Below, piece by piece: positions 9,138-16,969 of a stretch of 48,879 nucleotides of DNA. The notes under the pieces were generated by a model that made no database searches, was not told the DNA's origin, and saw only the letters and a program-made list of their open reading frames with translations. The position numbers and the translations under genes are program-made. Numbering within the stretch: position 1 is the first letter of the stretch; each line of letters starts with the position of its first letter. This DNA is from Acidobacteriaceae bacterium. GTDB taxonomy: Bacteria > Acidobacteriota > Terriglobia > Terriglobales > Acidobacteriaceae. The DNA lies in NCBI GenBank assembly GCA_030039035.1, contig JASHQQ010000283.1, forward strand, positions 1 through 48,879, written 5' to 3'.

Positions 9138-9860
9138 TCAACTGCCGGGCACATGACGCCGGATGGCCGCGGCGAGCTGATCGGGATCGAAGCCGAACGG
9201 GCCGGGCTTGCTCTTGTAGAGGACGCGGCCGCCGGGAGCGATGAGATAGAGGCGATCGGGCCAGCCGGTGTACGCAGCTTCGACGCGGTTGTCGAAGCCG
9301 TCGACGAGAGCGGGGAACTTGATGCCCAGCTTGCGCACGCAGGTTCCGGCCACGGAGTAACGCTCCTCCTCATTGCGGGGACTGGCGAAGAGCACACCTT
9401 CCTTCACGTTGGAGCGCATCTGCCACACATCGGTGGGATGGGCCTCGAGGATATAGAGCGCATAGAAAGCGATCTTGTCCCTGTATTGAGCGGAAAGCTT
9501 GTTCAGGGCGGGAACCTCCCGCCGAAATGGCGGTCAGGTATAGCTCCCGAAGACGAGCACGACCGGCTTCGAGGTCCACAGCGAAGCCAGTTGCACCGGT
9601 GCTTTGGTTTCAAGCGTCTCGACGGTGAAGTCGGGAGCCTGAGCGCCCGGGTTCAGGCTGCCGTAGCGAGCCTGCGTCCACATGGTCTCGAACGGGAAGA
9701 GAAAGAATGCGGGCATGGGCATGTGCGACATCACGCGCGCGAAGGCTTCCGGCGGCTGATGCATGGCCCAGTCAATGTAGCCCAGAAAGCCCGCCCAGGC
9801 GATCACCAGGACACCCAATATGCCCGCCAACCTGCGCTTCGTGGTTTTCTTCATCGCCAT
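9138..9860 (-). CDS. iodothyronine-deiodinase-like selenoprotein (in-frame TGA = Sec109)
   Basis: Thioredoxin-fold, membrane-anchored redox protein, 240 residues if TGA 9536-9534 is read as selenocysteine. ATG 9860 has GAGGAG six bases upstream. Residues ~10-27 are a membrane anchor (LAGILGVLVIAWAGFLGY). The deiodinase-family signature follows: AFFLFPFETMW, GAQAPDFTVETL, VVLVFGSYT-U-PPF (Sec109), EAHPTDVW (Glu139, His141), and PDRLYLIAPGGRVLYK. The frame stays open and family-like for 131 codons past the TGA, and the TGA sits exactly where deiodinases carry Sec or Cys. A SECIS-like hairpin follows. Lies 10 bp after the CMD-like selenoprotein gene on the same strand. In bacteria the role is probably thiol/selenol redox rather than thyroid hormone; this is inference. 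Confidence 0.88.
9507..9523 (-). promoter_or_regulatory. bacterial SECIS-like hairpin (deiodinase-like gene)
   Basis: On the coding strand, 10 bases after the TGA: GGCGGGA, loop GGT, TCCCGCC, a perfect 7-bp stem. The apical loop begins 17 nt after the TGA and starts with G. That fits the bSECIS pattern of an apical loop about 16-37 nt downstream with a G in its first two positions. It would recruit SelB to recode the TGA. Confidence 0.7.
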
Positions 9861-9870
9861 CGGCGTCTCC

Positions 9871-10452
9871 TCACTTGGTCATTGCATTCATCTCGAGATA
9901 GTTCTGGGGCGGAATCCCGAAGGCATCCGCGACGCGATTGAAGAAAGCGAACATCGCCGTGATATACACCGCCTCGGCGATCTGCGGCTCGGTCCAGCCA
10001 TGATCGCGCAGCCCCTGCACCTCCTCCGCGGTGGTTCGATACGCGGCTTCGGTCACTTTGGCTACGTAATCCAGAAGCGCGCGCTCGGCGGGGTTCAATC
10101 CGGCCTCGTCGAGCTTGCCGTGAACCAGCGCCTGCACCGTTTTTTCGTCGGCTCCCTGAACCCGCAGGAAGTAGGCATGCGAGTCCAGTCAATAGGGGCA
10201 TCGGTTTAGGTACGAAACCCAACTGGCGATGGCCTCTTTCTGGCGGCGGTTGAGATGCCCCTCGGAAAAATGGACCGTGTCGCTGAAGCGCATGACTTCG
10301 CGCAGGAAATCGGGGCGATGGCTGAAGCACTTGAGAATGCCGGGGACCTTTTGCCGGCCGGACTTCTGCCGCCACTCGTCGTAGACCCTGGCGACGTCGC
10401 CGGCCGCATCGGCGTCTTCGATCAGCTTGATTCTGGTCTCGCTGTCAGGCAT
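9871..10452 (-). CDS. peroxidase-related CMD/AhpD-like selenoprotein (in-frame TGA = Sec88, CPYU motif)
   Basis: Alkylhydroperoxidase/carboxymuconolactone-decarboxylase-family protein, 193 residues with TGA 10191-10189 read as selenocysteine. The N-half has VARVYDEWRQKSGR and HFSEGHLNRRQKEAIASWVS. The active site then reads N-R-C85-P-Y-U88-L-D-S-H92, matching the CxxCxxxH motif of AhpD-type enzymes with the second Cys replaced by Sec. After the TGA the frame continues AYFLRVQGADEKTVQALVHG, then LNPAERALLDYVAKVTEAA and AVYITAMFAFFNRVADAFG, all typical of the peroxidase-related subfamily (TIGR01926 type). ATG 10452 has GGGGAA seven bases upstream. First gene of a two-selenoprotein operon. It probably reduces peroxides with a low-potential partner; the reductant is unknown. 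Confidence 0.88.
10152..10171 (-). promoter_or_regulatory. bacterial SECIS-like hairpin (CMD-like gene)
   Basis: On the coding strand, 17 bases after the TGA: CTTCCTG, loop CGGGTT, CAGGGAG, a 7-bp stem with one G-U pair. The apical loop begins 24 nt after the TGA and has G at its second position, as expected for a bSECIS. It is weaker than the hairpin of the neighbouring gene but correctly placed. Confidence 0.6.
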
Positions 10453-10541
10453 CCTCGATTTCCCCGTGATCAGTGGGAATATACCATGCGGGTCTTCGAG
10501 GCGAGTTCCAACTTTTGGTTGACCGCGGCCCGCTCTTATGG

Positions 10542-10573
10542 CGCAACTCCACCGGCGTCGCTCTTTGGCTGCC
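10542..10573. repeat. imperfect direct repeat of the mutS2 3' end
   Basis: 28 of 32 bases match 11262-11293, exactly 720 bp away, which codes the last residues of MutS2 (GATLVELR). The ParDE genes lie between the two copies. It looks like a decayed remnant left by insertion or duplication. Confidence 0.55.
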
Positions 10574-10592
10574 GGAATCGATTTGCCTACGC

Positions 10593-10925
10593 CTACTGCT
10601 CGCCTGCAGAATCTTCCTCTATCAGCCGCAGAACGTCGCGTTTGCCGTGAAGAACCCGGATTACGCGAATTCCTTCATCGGAAAATGAATTGTAGACCCC
10701 CACTGCCGAGAAGCCCGGGACAGGCCACGATCGCAAACCCTTTAACATTGGATTCTTGAAAAACTTTGGGGCTCCGATGCCGGGATTGCCCGAGATTCTG
10801 TCGATAGCTGATTCGACGGCGTCAAGAAACCGCCGCGCAGCTTTCGGGCTGCCTCTCTCGTCGAGATACCAGGCGAATTGTCGCAAGATGTCTTCGCGAG
10901 CGGCGCTGCGAATGGATACATTCAT
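10593..10925 (-). CDS. parE: ParE/RelE-family toxin
   Basis: 110-residue toxin of the ParE/RelE superfamily. Family features are the N-terminal strand plus basic helix (SIRSAAREDILRQFAWYLDE), SPKAARRFLDAVESAIDRI, NPGIGAP, the central LRSWPVPGFSAVGVYNSF, and the C-terminal IRVIRVLHGKRDVLRLI. ParE members usually poison DNA gyrase; RelE members cut mRNA on the ribosome. The RHH antitoxin partner points to ParE. The start ATG overlaps the stop of the antitoxin gene (ATGA), so toxin translation depends on the antitoxin message. Confidence 0.85.
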   Translation of the reverse strand: MNVSIRSAAREDILRQFAWYLDERGSPKAARRFLDAVESAIDRISGNPGIGAPKFFKNPMLKGLRSWPVPGFSAVGVYNSFSDEGIRVIRVLHGKRDVLRLIEEDSAGEQ

Positions 10926-11203
10926 CGCTTGGGCCGCTTCCTCGCTGACTGCTTGCGTTTCGCAAGAATCCTGGCCGCATCTTCCCGGAGTTCGTTCCAG
11001 AATTCAGAGGTCAAGGCAATGTCCGAGCCCCGGCTCAGCCCGTCAATAAGGAGTGCTTCGAGCCGCAAATCGGATTCCCGCGCCTGCGCCTCTCTCAGCA
11101 AACCACGTACATATTCACTTACGTTGCCGTAGCCTTTTGTTTGCACCTCGTTGTCGATAAACTCCTTCAAAGAGTCGGGCAGAGAGATTGTCACAGTGGT
11201 CAT
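10922..11203 (-). CDS. parD: ParD-like ribbon-helix-helix antitoxin
   Basis: 93 residues from ATG 11203, which has GGAG seven bases upstream; a GTG at 11221 is a less likely start. The N-terminus MTTVTISLPDSLKEFIDNEV ... GNVSEYVRGLLREAQ is a typical CopG/ParD RHH fold that binds operator DNA as a dimer. The C-terminal tail (ALTSEFWNELREDAARILA, then lysine/arginine-rich) would wrap and neutralise the ParE toxin encoded next. Likely autoregulated through the 19-bp palindrome just upstream. Confidence 0.85.
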   Translation of the reverse strand: MTTVTISLPDSLKEFIDNEVQTKGYGNVSEYVRGLLREAQARESDLRLEALLIDGLSRGSDIALTSEFWNELREDAARILAKRKQSARKRPKR

Positions 11204-11233
11204 CGAGTCACTCCGCTTCACATTTTAGCAATA

Positions 11234-11252
11234 GTTCTTAAATATTAAGAAC
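11234..11252. promoter_or_regulatory. 19-bp palindrome, probable ParD operator
   Basis: GTTCTTAA-ATA-TTAAGAAC, a perfect 8-bp inverted repeat about 30 bp upstream of the antitoxin start. It is strikingly A+T-rich in a GC-rich setting. It lies just after the mutS2 stop, so it probably overlaps the toxin-antitoxin promoter. Confidence 0.6.
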
Positions 11253-11254
11253 AA

Positions 11255-13738
11255 TCACTGCCGCAACTCCACCAGCGTCGCTCCCTGGCCGCCTTCGTTC
11301 TGCGGCGCCTCGGCGACGGTGGCCACATGGGGATGACTCCTGAGGAACTCGCGCACGCCGCGACGCAGAATGCCCGCGCCGTGGCCGTGAATCACGCGCA
11401 CGCGCGGCAGTCCGGCGAGAAACGCGCGGTCGAGATATTTTTCCAGCTCGTCTGTGGCCTCATCCACCGTCCTGCCGATAAGGTTGATCTCGGTGCGCAT
11501 GTTGTCGGTGCCGGGACTGGAGACGGAGACGTGCACGCCCTTTTGCCGGCGCGCCGCGTCGAGCGGTTTTTCCGCCGCACCCGTCAGCGGCTCCGCGGCA
11601 CGCACCAGTTCGGCAATCTCATCCCGCTTCACGCGCATCTTGATCGGGCCCAGCGCCACCTCGAAGAGATCCTTCTCTACCTCGCGCTGCACCGTCGCAA
11701 TCCTGTTCATCGACTTCAGCCGCACCTGGTCGCCGGCGGCGACATGGCGCAGCACATGCGGCTGCGCGTTGACGTCGCCGCGGTCGGCGCCGGTGCGATG
11801 CGCGACCACTGTCTGATTCAGGCTCTCCTGGAACTCGCGCCGCAGCCGCTGAATCCGGCGTTCCGCCTCTTTTGACAGCTTCTGCTGTGCGGCGCGGTCC
11901 TCGATGGCGCGGACGTTTTCACGCATCTGAAACTCGAATTCTTTCAGCAGCGAGGCCAGCTTGGCCTCGAGCTCGCGCATGCGATTGCGAATCTCCACGT
12001 CGCCCTCGCGCGCCAGCTTCGCCCGCTCCTGATTAAGTGCATATTGCTGTTCGCGCGCCGCCTTGCGTTCGGTTTCGAGCTCGGTAAGCTGGTTGTGCAG
12101 GCGATCGAGGAATCGAGCGATGTCGGCCTGCTGCGAGCCCAGCCGCTGGCGCGCGGCCGTAATGATCTCTCGGTTCAGGCCCAGCCGCTCGGCGGTTTGA
12201 ATGCCGGCCGATGCGCCCGGCAAGCCGAGCCGCAGTTGATAGTTGGGCACAAGCGTCACTTCATCCACGCCGGCGGCGGCGTTCAGCACTCCCGGAGTGT
12301 TCGCCCCGTAGACTTTGAGCGATGTATGGTGCGTCGAGATCAGCGTCCACGCCCGAAGGCCGAGAAAATAGCTCGCCACGGCGACAGCCAGAGCGGAACC
12401 CTCTTCGGGATCTGTCGAAGACCCAAGTTCGTCGAGCAGCACCAGCGCTCGCTCGCCTGCAAAGCGCGACAGCCGGTCGAGATTCAGGATATGCGCGGAA
12501 AACGTCGACAGCTCCGCTTCAATCGACTGCGCATCCCCGATATCGGCGAGGAAAGCTGTGAAGACCGGGAAGCGAGCCTGTAACGCGGGCACGGGCATCC
12601 CCGCCTGCGCCATCATGGCGAGCAGTGCGACGGTTTTCAGCGTTACGGTTTTGCCGCCGGTGTTGGGACCGCTGACGACGAGCTGGCGCGCAGCGCCGGT
12701 CAATTCGAGCGTGAGAGGAACGACGCGGCCGCCGGTCGAGCGCAAATGATTCTCGAGCAGCGGGTGGCGCGCCGCGGCAAGCTGCAGCGAATCCTGTCCA
12801 AAGGCCGGCCCCACGCAGTGGAAGTCGCGCGCAAAGCGGGCGCGCGCCTGCAGCGTGTCCACGAGCGCAAGAACGTGCGCGCCTTCGACCAGCGCCTGCG
12901 CATAGCTCCCCACCTGCGCCGTGAGCGCAACAAAGATGCGATGGATCTCCGCCTGCTCTTCCTCAACGAGGCGGACAAGCTCGTTGTTTTGCTCGATGGT
13001 TTCGAGTGGTTCGAGATACACCGTCTGACCCGATGAACTCGCGCCGTGCACCACGCCGGAGACGCGCCGTTTGAGCTCGCTGCGCACAGGAATGACGAAG
13101 CGGTCGCCGCGAATGGTGATGAGATCTTCCTGCGTCGATCCTTCGGCACTGAGCTTGCGCAGCGCGGCGCGAAGGCTCTCTTCGATCACGCGCCGCTGCC
13201 GCTCCTGTTCGCGGCGAATGCGATTCAACTCGGGCGAAGCGTCATCGGCGAGCGACGCGTCAGGCTGAATCTTGCGCTCGATCGCATCGGCAAGCGGGCG
13301 CAGGTTCACCGTGAGCGCCGCCGTAAGCTCGGAGAGTCCAGGCAGCTTGCCGGCCAATCGCGACGGCGGCGACTGCAGGATCGCCTGCCACGACGAAATG
13401 TCGCGCGCCAGGCGCGCCACGGCCTGCAACTCGCCGGCTTCCAGTGCCGCGCCGGCAATTTGCGCCTTGGCAGCGTGTTGCGCCGGATCGAACAAACCTC
13501 CGAGCGGAAACGATATCTGCTCTTCGAGCAGCAGGCGCGTCTCCGCTGTCAGCCGGTGCTGGCGCGCGATCCATTCTTCATCGCTCGACGGCCTGAAGGT
13601 GAGCAAAGCCTCGCGGCCGACCGGAGTCGCGGCGAACCCGGCGACCAGCGCCAGCAGCGGCTCCCATTCGAGCGCACTGAAGTCGGCGTGTTCCACCGGA
13701 GACGGGATGGGATCGAGCAGGGGCACAGGTATGCTCAT
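11255..13738 (-). CDS. mutS2: MutS2 (RqcU) ATPase with C-terminal Smr nuclease domain
   Basis: 827 residues, close to the family length of about 780-830. The N-terminal MutS III-like core is followed by Walker A GPNTGGKT (357-364), then Walker B LVLLDELGSSTDPEEG and the STHHTSLK segment of the ATPase. A long charged coiled coil comes next (about 520-640), then an Smr domain ending the protein (INLIGRTVDEATDELEKYLD, then RVRVIHGHGAGILRRGVREF). Family members suppress recombination by cleaving branched DNA, and in Bacillus MutS2 (RqcU) splits collided ribosomes. It lies downstream of the respiratory cluster on the same strand with a 56-bp gap. Its 3' end is duplicated beyond the ParDE module. 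Confidence 0.95.
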   Translation of the reverse strand: MSIPVPLLDPIPSPVEHADFSALEWEPLLALVAGFAATPVGREALLTFRPSSDEEWIARQHRLTAETRLLLEEQISFPLGGLFDPAQHAAKAQIAGAALEAGELQAVARLARDISSWQAILQSPPSRLAGKLPGLSELTAALTVNLRPLADAIERKIQPDASLADDASPELNRIRREQERQRRVIEESLRAALRKLSAEGSTQEDLITIRGDRFVIPVRSELKRRVSGVVHGASSSGQTVYLEPLETIEQNNELVRLVEEEQAEIHRIFVALTAQVGSYAQALVEGAHVLALVDTLQARARFARDFHCVGPAFGQDSLQLAAARHPLLENHLRSTGGRVVPLTLELTGAARQLVVSGPNTGGKTVTLKTVALLAMMAQAGMPVPALQARFPVFTAFLADIGDAQSIEAELSTFSAHILNLDRLSRFAGERALVLLDELGSSTDPEEGSALAVAVASYFLGLRAWTLISTHHTSLKVYGANTPGVLNAAAGVDEVTLVPNYQLRLGLPGASAGIQTAERLGLNREIITAARQRLGSQQADIARFLDRLHNQLTELETERKAAREQQYALNQERAKLAREGDVEIRNRMRELEAKLASLLKEFEFQMRENVRAIEDRAAQQKLSKEAERRIQRLRREFQESLNQTVVAHRTGADRGDVNAQPHVLRHVAAGDQVRLKSMNRIATVQREVEKDLFEVALGPIKMRVKRDEIAELVRAAEPLTGAAEKPLDAARRQKGVHVSVSSPGTDNMRTEINLIGRTVDEATDELEKYLDRAFLAGLPRVRVIHGHGAGILRRGVREFLRSHPHVATVAEAPQNEGGQGATLVELRQ
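11262..11293. repeat. mutS2 3'-end segment, partner of 10542-10573
   Basis: Functional copy of the 32-bp imperfect direct repeat that flanks the ParDE module. It codes the C-terminus of MutS2. Confidence 0.55.
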
Positions 13739-13794
13739 CTATCTTAGCGAGAACCATGCCTTCGCAACGGCCAGGCATAGCCGGACCGTGGGTC

Positions 13795-14628
13795 TCAGGC
13801 CATCTGCAGCTTTGAATCCCGCTCCAGCAGCCGCACTGTGATGATGGCGGCCGGCACAAGAAAGACGAGCGATCCGACGACCCACATGATGACCGCGCCG
13901 AGAACCTGGTCGGAGAGCAGCGACACGCCAAAGACGTTGGGCTGGGATGCGTAGTACGCGTAGACGGGGCGGCCGCAGAAGGCGAGCATCGCCGAGATGG
14001 CGGTGTTGACCACGTCGGCTCCGACAAGATACGGCAGCAGATGCCAGCCCAGCGGGCGCGAACTCTCCGGCCATGGCCGGATCAGCGGCCACCAGAAGAG
14101 AATCGACGTGCCCAGAAAACATATGTGCTCGAAGTCGTGCCAGCGCTCATGCTCCAGCGCGAAATCATAGGCGCGCGGCACATGCCAGAGCAAAAACGCG
14201 AGATTCATCGCCAGCCATGCCACTTTCGGCGTGGTCAGGAACCGGCCGAGCGCGCGCAGCACCGGCCAGCGAAGCAAAGGGCCGAGCAGATAAACAGTAG
14301 CCGCGCGCGGAAGCCCGCGCAACAGTGGAACCGTGGGATATCCGAGCAACAGCAGCGGAGGCACAAACGACATCAGCAGCAGGTGCTCGATCATGTGCGC
14401 GCTCAGCAGGGTGTCGGCAAAGCCGTCCATCGGCGAGCCGATCGAGATCCACAGAACGGCAAGACCGGAAAGAAACGCCGCCAGCCGCAGAGCGGGGAAT
14501 TGCGCCGGCCGGGTGCGGCGAATGTGAAGCCAGCCGCGCAGGTAGACAACCGCGGAGAGAATTACCGCCGTCGTCAGGGAGAGCGGCGGAGACCATTCCG
14601 CGAAGATGGCGCGCGTTGCAGGAGACAT
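13795..14628 (-). CDS. ctaG: cytochrome c oxidase assembly factor CtaG (caa3 type)
   Basis: 277-residue polytopic membrane protein of the CtaG_caa3 family, needed for assembly of caa3-type oxidase, probably for copper delivery. About seven hydrophobic helices are visible. Conserved histidine features include HMIEHLLLMSFVPPLLLLG (about 79-97), LLWHVPRAYDFALEHERWHDFEH (about 147-169) and YYASQPNVFG near the C-terminus. Its position after the cytochrome b gene, in the same direction as the ctaC-ctaD-ctaE oxidase genes, supports the assignment. A hairpin repeat separates it from the cytochrome b gene, so expression may be partly uncoupled. Confidence 0.9.
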   Translation of the reverse strand: MSPATRAIFAEWSPPLSLTTAVILSAVVYLRGWLHIRRTRPAQFPALRLAAFLSGLAVLWISIGSPMDGFADTLLSAHMIEHLLLMSFVPPLLLLGYPTVPLLRGLPRAATVYLLGPLLRWPVLRALGRFLTTPKVAWLAMNLAFLLWHVPRAYDFALEHERWHDFEHICFLGTSILFWWPLIRPWPESSRPLGWHLLPYLVGADVVNTAISAMLAFCGRPVYAYYASQPNVFGVSLLSDQVLGAVIMWVVGSLVFLVPAAIITVRLLERDSKLQMA

Positions 14629-14640
14629 GACTTCCTTTGT

Positions 14641-14709
14641 CCCACCCTTGCGCCAGCCACCCCACGGACAAAGACCCGTCCGTGGGGGCCCCGGCGCCGC
14701 AAGGATGGG
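14641..14709. repeat. dispersed hairpin repeat between ctaG and the cytochrome b gene
   Basis: Nested inverted repeat: the inner stem CCCCACGGAC (14660-14669) pairs with GTCCGTGGGG (14678-14687). The outer CCCACCCTTGCG (14641-14652) pairs with CGCAAGGATGGG (14698-14709) with one mismatch. It has the same CCCAtCCTT/GGATGGG theme as 34241-34279. It could act as a transcription attenuator or mRNA stabiliser within the cluster. Confidence 0.6.
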
Positions 14710-14744
14710 CCACCCGGATGGTATTGGTACAGACGCTCAAGCGG

Positions 14745-16259
14745 CTATCGTCCCGGCCGCGCGGGAAGGTTCGGCGTTCCCGGCTGGGGCCCGGGCGATT
14801 CGGCCACGTTGCGCGAGGCGTCGATGGCGGCCGGAACGCGCCCGGAGCGAAGCGTTTCAAGGAAATCGACCAGCGCCGTCGTTTCAGCGGGGCTGAGCGC
14901 ATTGCCGAAGGCCGGCATATTGCCGCCGCCCTGCAGCACCTGGCGGATCATCTGGTCTTCGGTCATCTGCGAGGCGACTCCGTCCAGCGCCGGTCCGCGC
15001 ATTCCACCTTCGCCGCCAATAGCATGACAATTGCGGCACTGCTTGTTCTGGAAGACGATGGCGCCGGCGCGCTCCAGGGGAGTCCGGTCTTTCAGACAGG
15101 CGACCGGCACCGGCTCCCTGCTCCACGCGTCCATGATCGGGCTCCACGGCGTATAGGTGCCGAGGCGCGTGAAGATGCCGAGTGTAAGAGCGACGCCGGT
15201 AAGCATCAACACAGCGCCCGGCCGGCGCGACCAGTGCTTTTCGCCTTCGCCGAAGATGAGCGGCAGCAGGATCAAGGCGAGAACGATGACTACAGGCGCG
15301 ATGAACAGCGCCGGCGTTTCCAGATTCGCGGGCAGGTAGGCCAGCACCGCGTAGATCCAAAGGAAGGCGACATCGGGCTTGGGCGCCGTCTGAATGATCG
15401 TGGGATCGGGCTGGCCTGTGGGACCGAAGGGCCCGAACCAGGCGGCGCAGGCCATCACGGCAAGAACGATCGCCGCGGCAAAGAGGGCATCCTTCCACGC
15501 CCCTTCGGGCACGAAAGGGATACCCGATTTTTGAGTGAGCTTGTGGTATTCGGCGACGTAGGTTTTCTTGCTGACCAGCCGCCCCGGCATGGGCCACTCG
15601 TTGATGCCGAGCCGCAGCACCATCCACGCGTGAACGCCAACCAGCGCCAGCAGGATTCCGGGAATGACGAAGACGTGCAGCGCGAAGAACCGCGAGAGCG
15701 TTGGCCCGGCCAGGATGGGGCCGCCGAGGAGGATATCGACCAGCGCTCCGCCGATCCATGGAACGCGGCTGACGATGGAAACGCCGATGCCCAGCCCCCA
15801 ATAGGCGTCCTGGTCGAAACGCAGGACCTGGCCGGTAAAGGCCATGCCCAGCGTGAGCAAAAGCAGAAACACGCCCACGATCCAGGTGAGTTCGCGCGGG
15901 TATTTGTAGGCGCCGAAGAGGAAGACCTGCGCAAGGTGGATGAGCACCACGGCGACCATGAAGTCCGATCCCCAGCCGTGCAGCGCGCGCAGATACCAGC
16001 CCAGGCGTATGTTGTGATCGAGGAATTGCAGGCTGTTCCAGGCTTGGCCGGCGGTCGGCGCGTAGACGATCGCCAGCAGAATCCCGGTCACGATCTGCAG
16101 CATGAATAGCACTGCGGCCGCGCTGCCGAAGACGTACCACCAGCTCGAGGTTTTCGAGGGCACAGGGTGTTCGGCGGCGCCGGTGATGGCTTCGCCCAGG
16201 CCGAGGCGCTGCTCGAACCAGCCGTAGAGATCGAAGATGCGCTGCTTCATGCCGGCCAT
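14745..16259 (-). CDS. cytochrome b (b6/subunit IV) fused to a C-terminal cytochrome c domain
   Basis: 504 residues. Residues 1-220 form the four-helix haem b core with ligand pairs His94/His108 and His195/His210; 14 residues lie between the second pair, as in cytochrome b6. Residues ~250-380 form a subunit-IV-like part with three further helices (PKPDVAFLWIYAVLAYLPAN in place of a canonical PEWY region). The tail is a c-type domain with CRNCH (408-412) and a likely axial Met in GGNMPAFG. It oxidises quinol with the Rieske protein encoded just upstream (13-bp overlap) and passes electrons to cytochrome c. The built-in cytochrome c likely replaces a separate cytochrome c1/f. Confidence 0.92.
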   Translation of the reverse strand: MAGMKQRIFDLYGWFEQRLGLGEAITGAAEHPVPSKTSSWWYVFGSAAAVLFMLQIVTGILLAIVYAPTAGQAWNSLQFLDHNIRLGWYLRALHGWGSDFMVAVVLIHLAQVFLFGAYKYPRELTWIVGVFLLLLTLGMAFTGQVLRFDQDAYWGLGIGVSIVSRVPWIGGALVDILLGGPILAGPTLSRFFALHVFVIPGILLALVGVHAWMVLRLGINEWPMPGRLVSKKTYVAEYHKLTQKSGIPFVPEGAWKDALFAAAIVLAVMACAAWFGPFGPTGQPDPTIIQTAPKPDVAFLWIYAVLAYLPANLETPALFIAPVVIVLALILLPLIFGEGEKHWSRRPGAVLMLTGVALTLGIFTRLGTYTPWSPIMDAWSREPVPVACLKDRTPLERAGAIVFQNKQCRNCHAIGGEGGMRGPALDGVASQMTEDQMIRQVLQGGGNMPAFGNALSPAETTALVDFLETLRSGRVPAAIDASRNVAESPGPQPGTPNLPARPGR

Positions 16260-16924
16260 GAATCGTCTCCCGGCTTCTGCGATGGGATTCCGGAACCCGC
16301 TTCGGCCGATGCGGCGGGTTGTATCTGGGTCAGCCGCGGGCCGCCGCAGTTCTTCGACGCCAGCGTCGGGATCTTGCCCGCCAGGATCATCAGCTTTCCT
16401 TCGGCAACCTTGTGCTCATACTCGAAGAGGCCGCGCGGAGGCGGTCCCGAGGCACGCGAACCGTCGGCGTAATAGACACCGCCGTGGCAAGGGCACATGA
16501 ACAACTGCGACTGGGCAAACCAGCGCACCGGGCAGCCGAGGTGCGCGCAGTTGATGGCGAAGACCTGAAAATCGTTTCCGTGGATGCGCCGGACCCAGCA
16601 GGGAATGTCGGCTGTCTGCCCGTCCCAGGGAGCGGTGAACGGGTCACGGAAACTGGCCAGCCGCGTTTCGCCTTCGGGATAATCGCCGGCGTCGCCCAGA
16701 TCGATCCACGCATTCTGGCTCGCGCTTTTTCTGAGCGCCGGTCCGAGAAGGTAGCCCAGGATGGGGATCGCCAGAACCGTTCCCACCATGCCATTCAGAA
16801 ACAGGGCCATTTTGAAGAGGAAAATGCGGCGCGAGCGGCCGGACGCATCGGTCCGCGGGGTCGTCGCATCGGCAAGTTCACCCGACGGCTGAGAATCGAT
16901 CGGCTGCATTGTCTCCTGCTCCAT
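16247..16924 (-). CDS. Rieske 2Fe-2S protein of the quinol:cytochrome c reductase
   Basis: 225 residues; ATG 16924 has GGAG eight bases upstream. A cytosolic ~35-residue head with an RSRR segment precedes one membrane helix (MALFLNGMVGTVLAIPILGYLL, about 40-60). The soluble domain carries the two cluster-binding motifs CAHLGC and CPCHGG, linked by the usual stretch PVRWFAQSQLFM. It transfers electrons from quinol at the cytochrome b Qo site to the c-type haem. It overlaps the start of the cytochrome b gene by 13 bp, so the two are co-translated. Confidence 0.95.
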   Translation of the reverse strand: MEQETMQPIDSQPSGELADATTPRTDASGRSRRIFLFKMALFLNGMVGTVLAIPILGYLLGPALRKSASQNAWIDLGDAGDYPEGETRLASFRDPFTAPWDGQTADIPCWVRRIHGNDFQVFAINCAHLGCPVRWFAQSQLFMCPCHGGVYYADGSRASGPPPRGLFEYEHKVAEGKLMILAGKIPTLASKNCGGPRLTQIQPAASAEAGSGIPSQKPGDDSWPA

Positions 16925-16969
16925 GCGGCTGTCTCCTTTCCCGGCAAAACGATATCCGGCGCATTCGCA

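Noticed and set aside
9534..9860. Deiodinase-like gene as a truncated pseudogene ending at TGA
   Set aside because: The frame and family motifs continue unbroken after the TGA, the stop falls exactly at the Sec position, and the neighbour gene shows the same behaviour.
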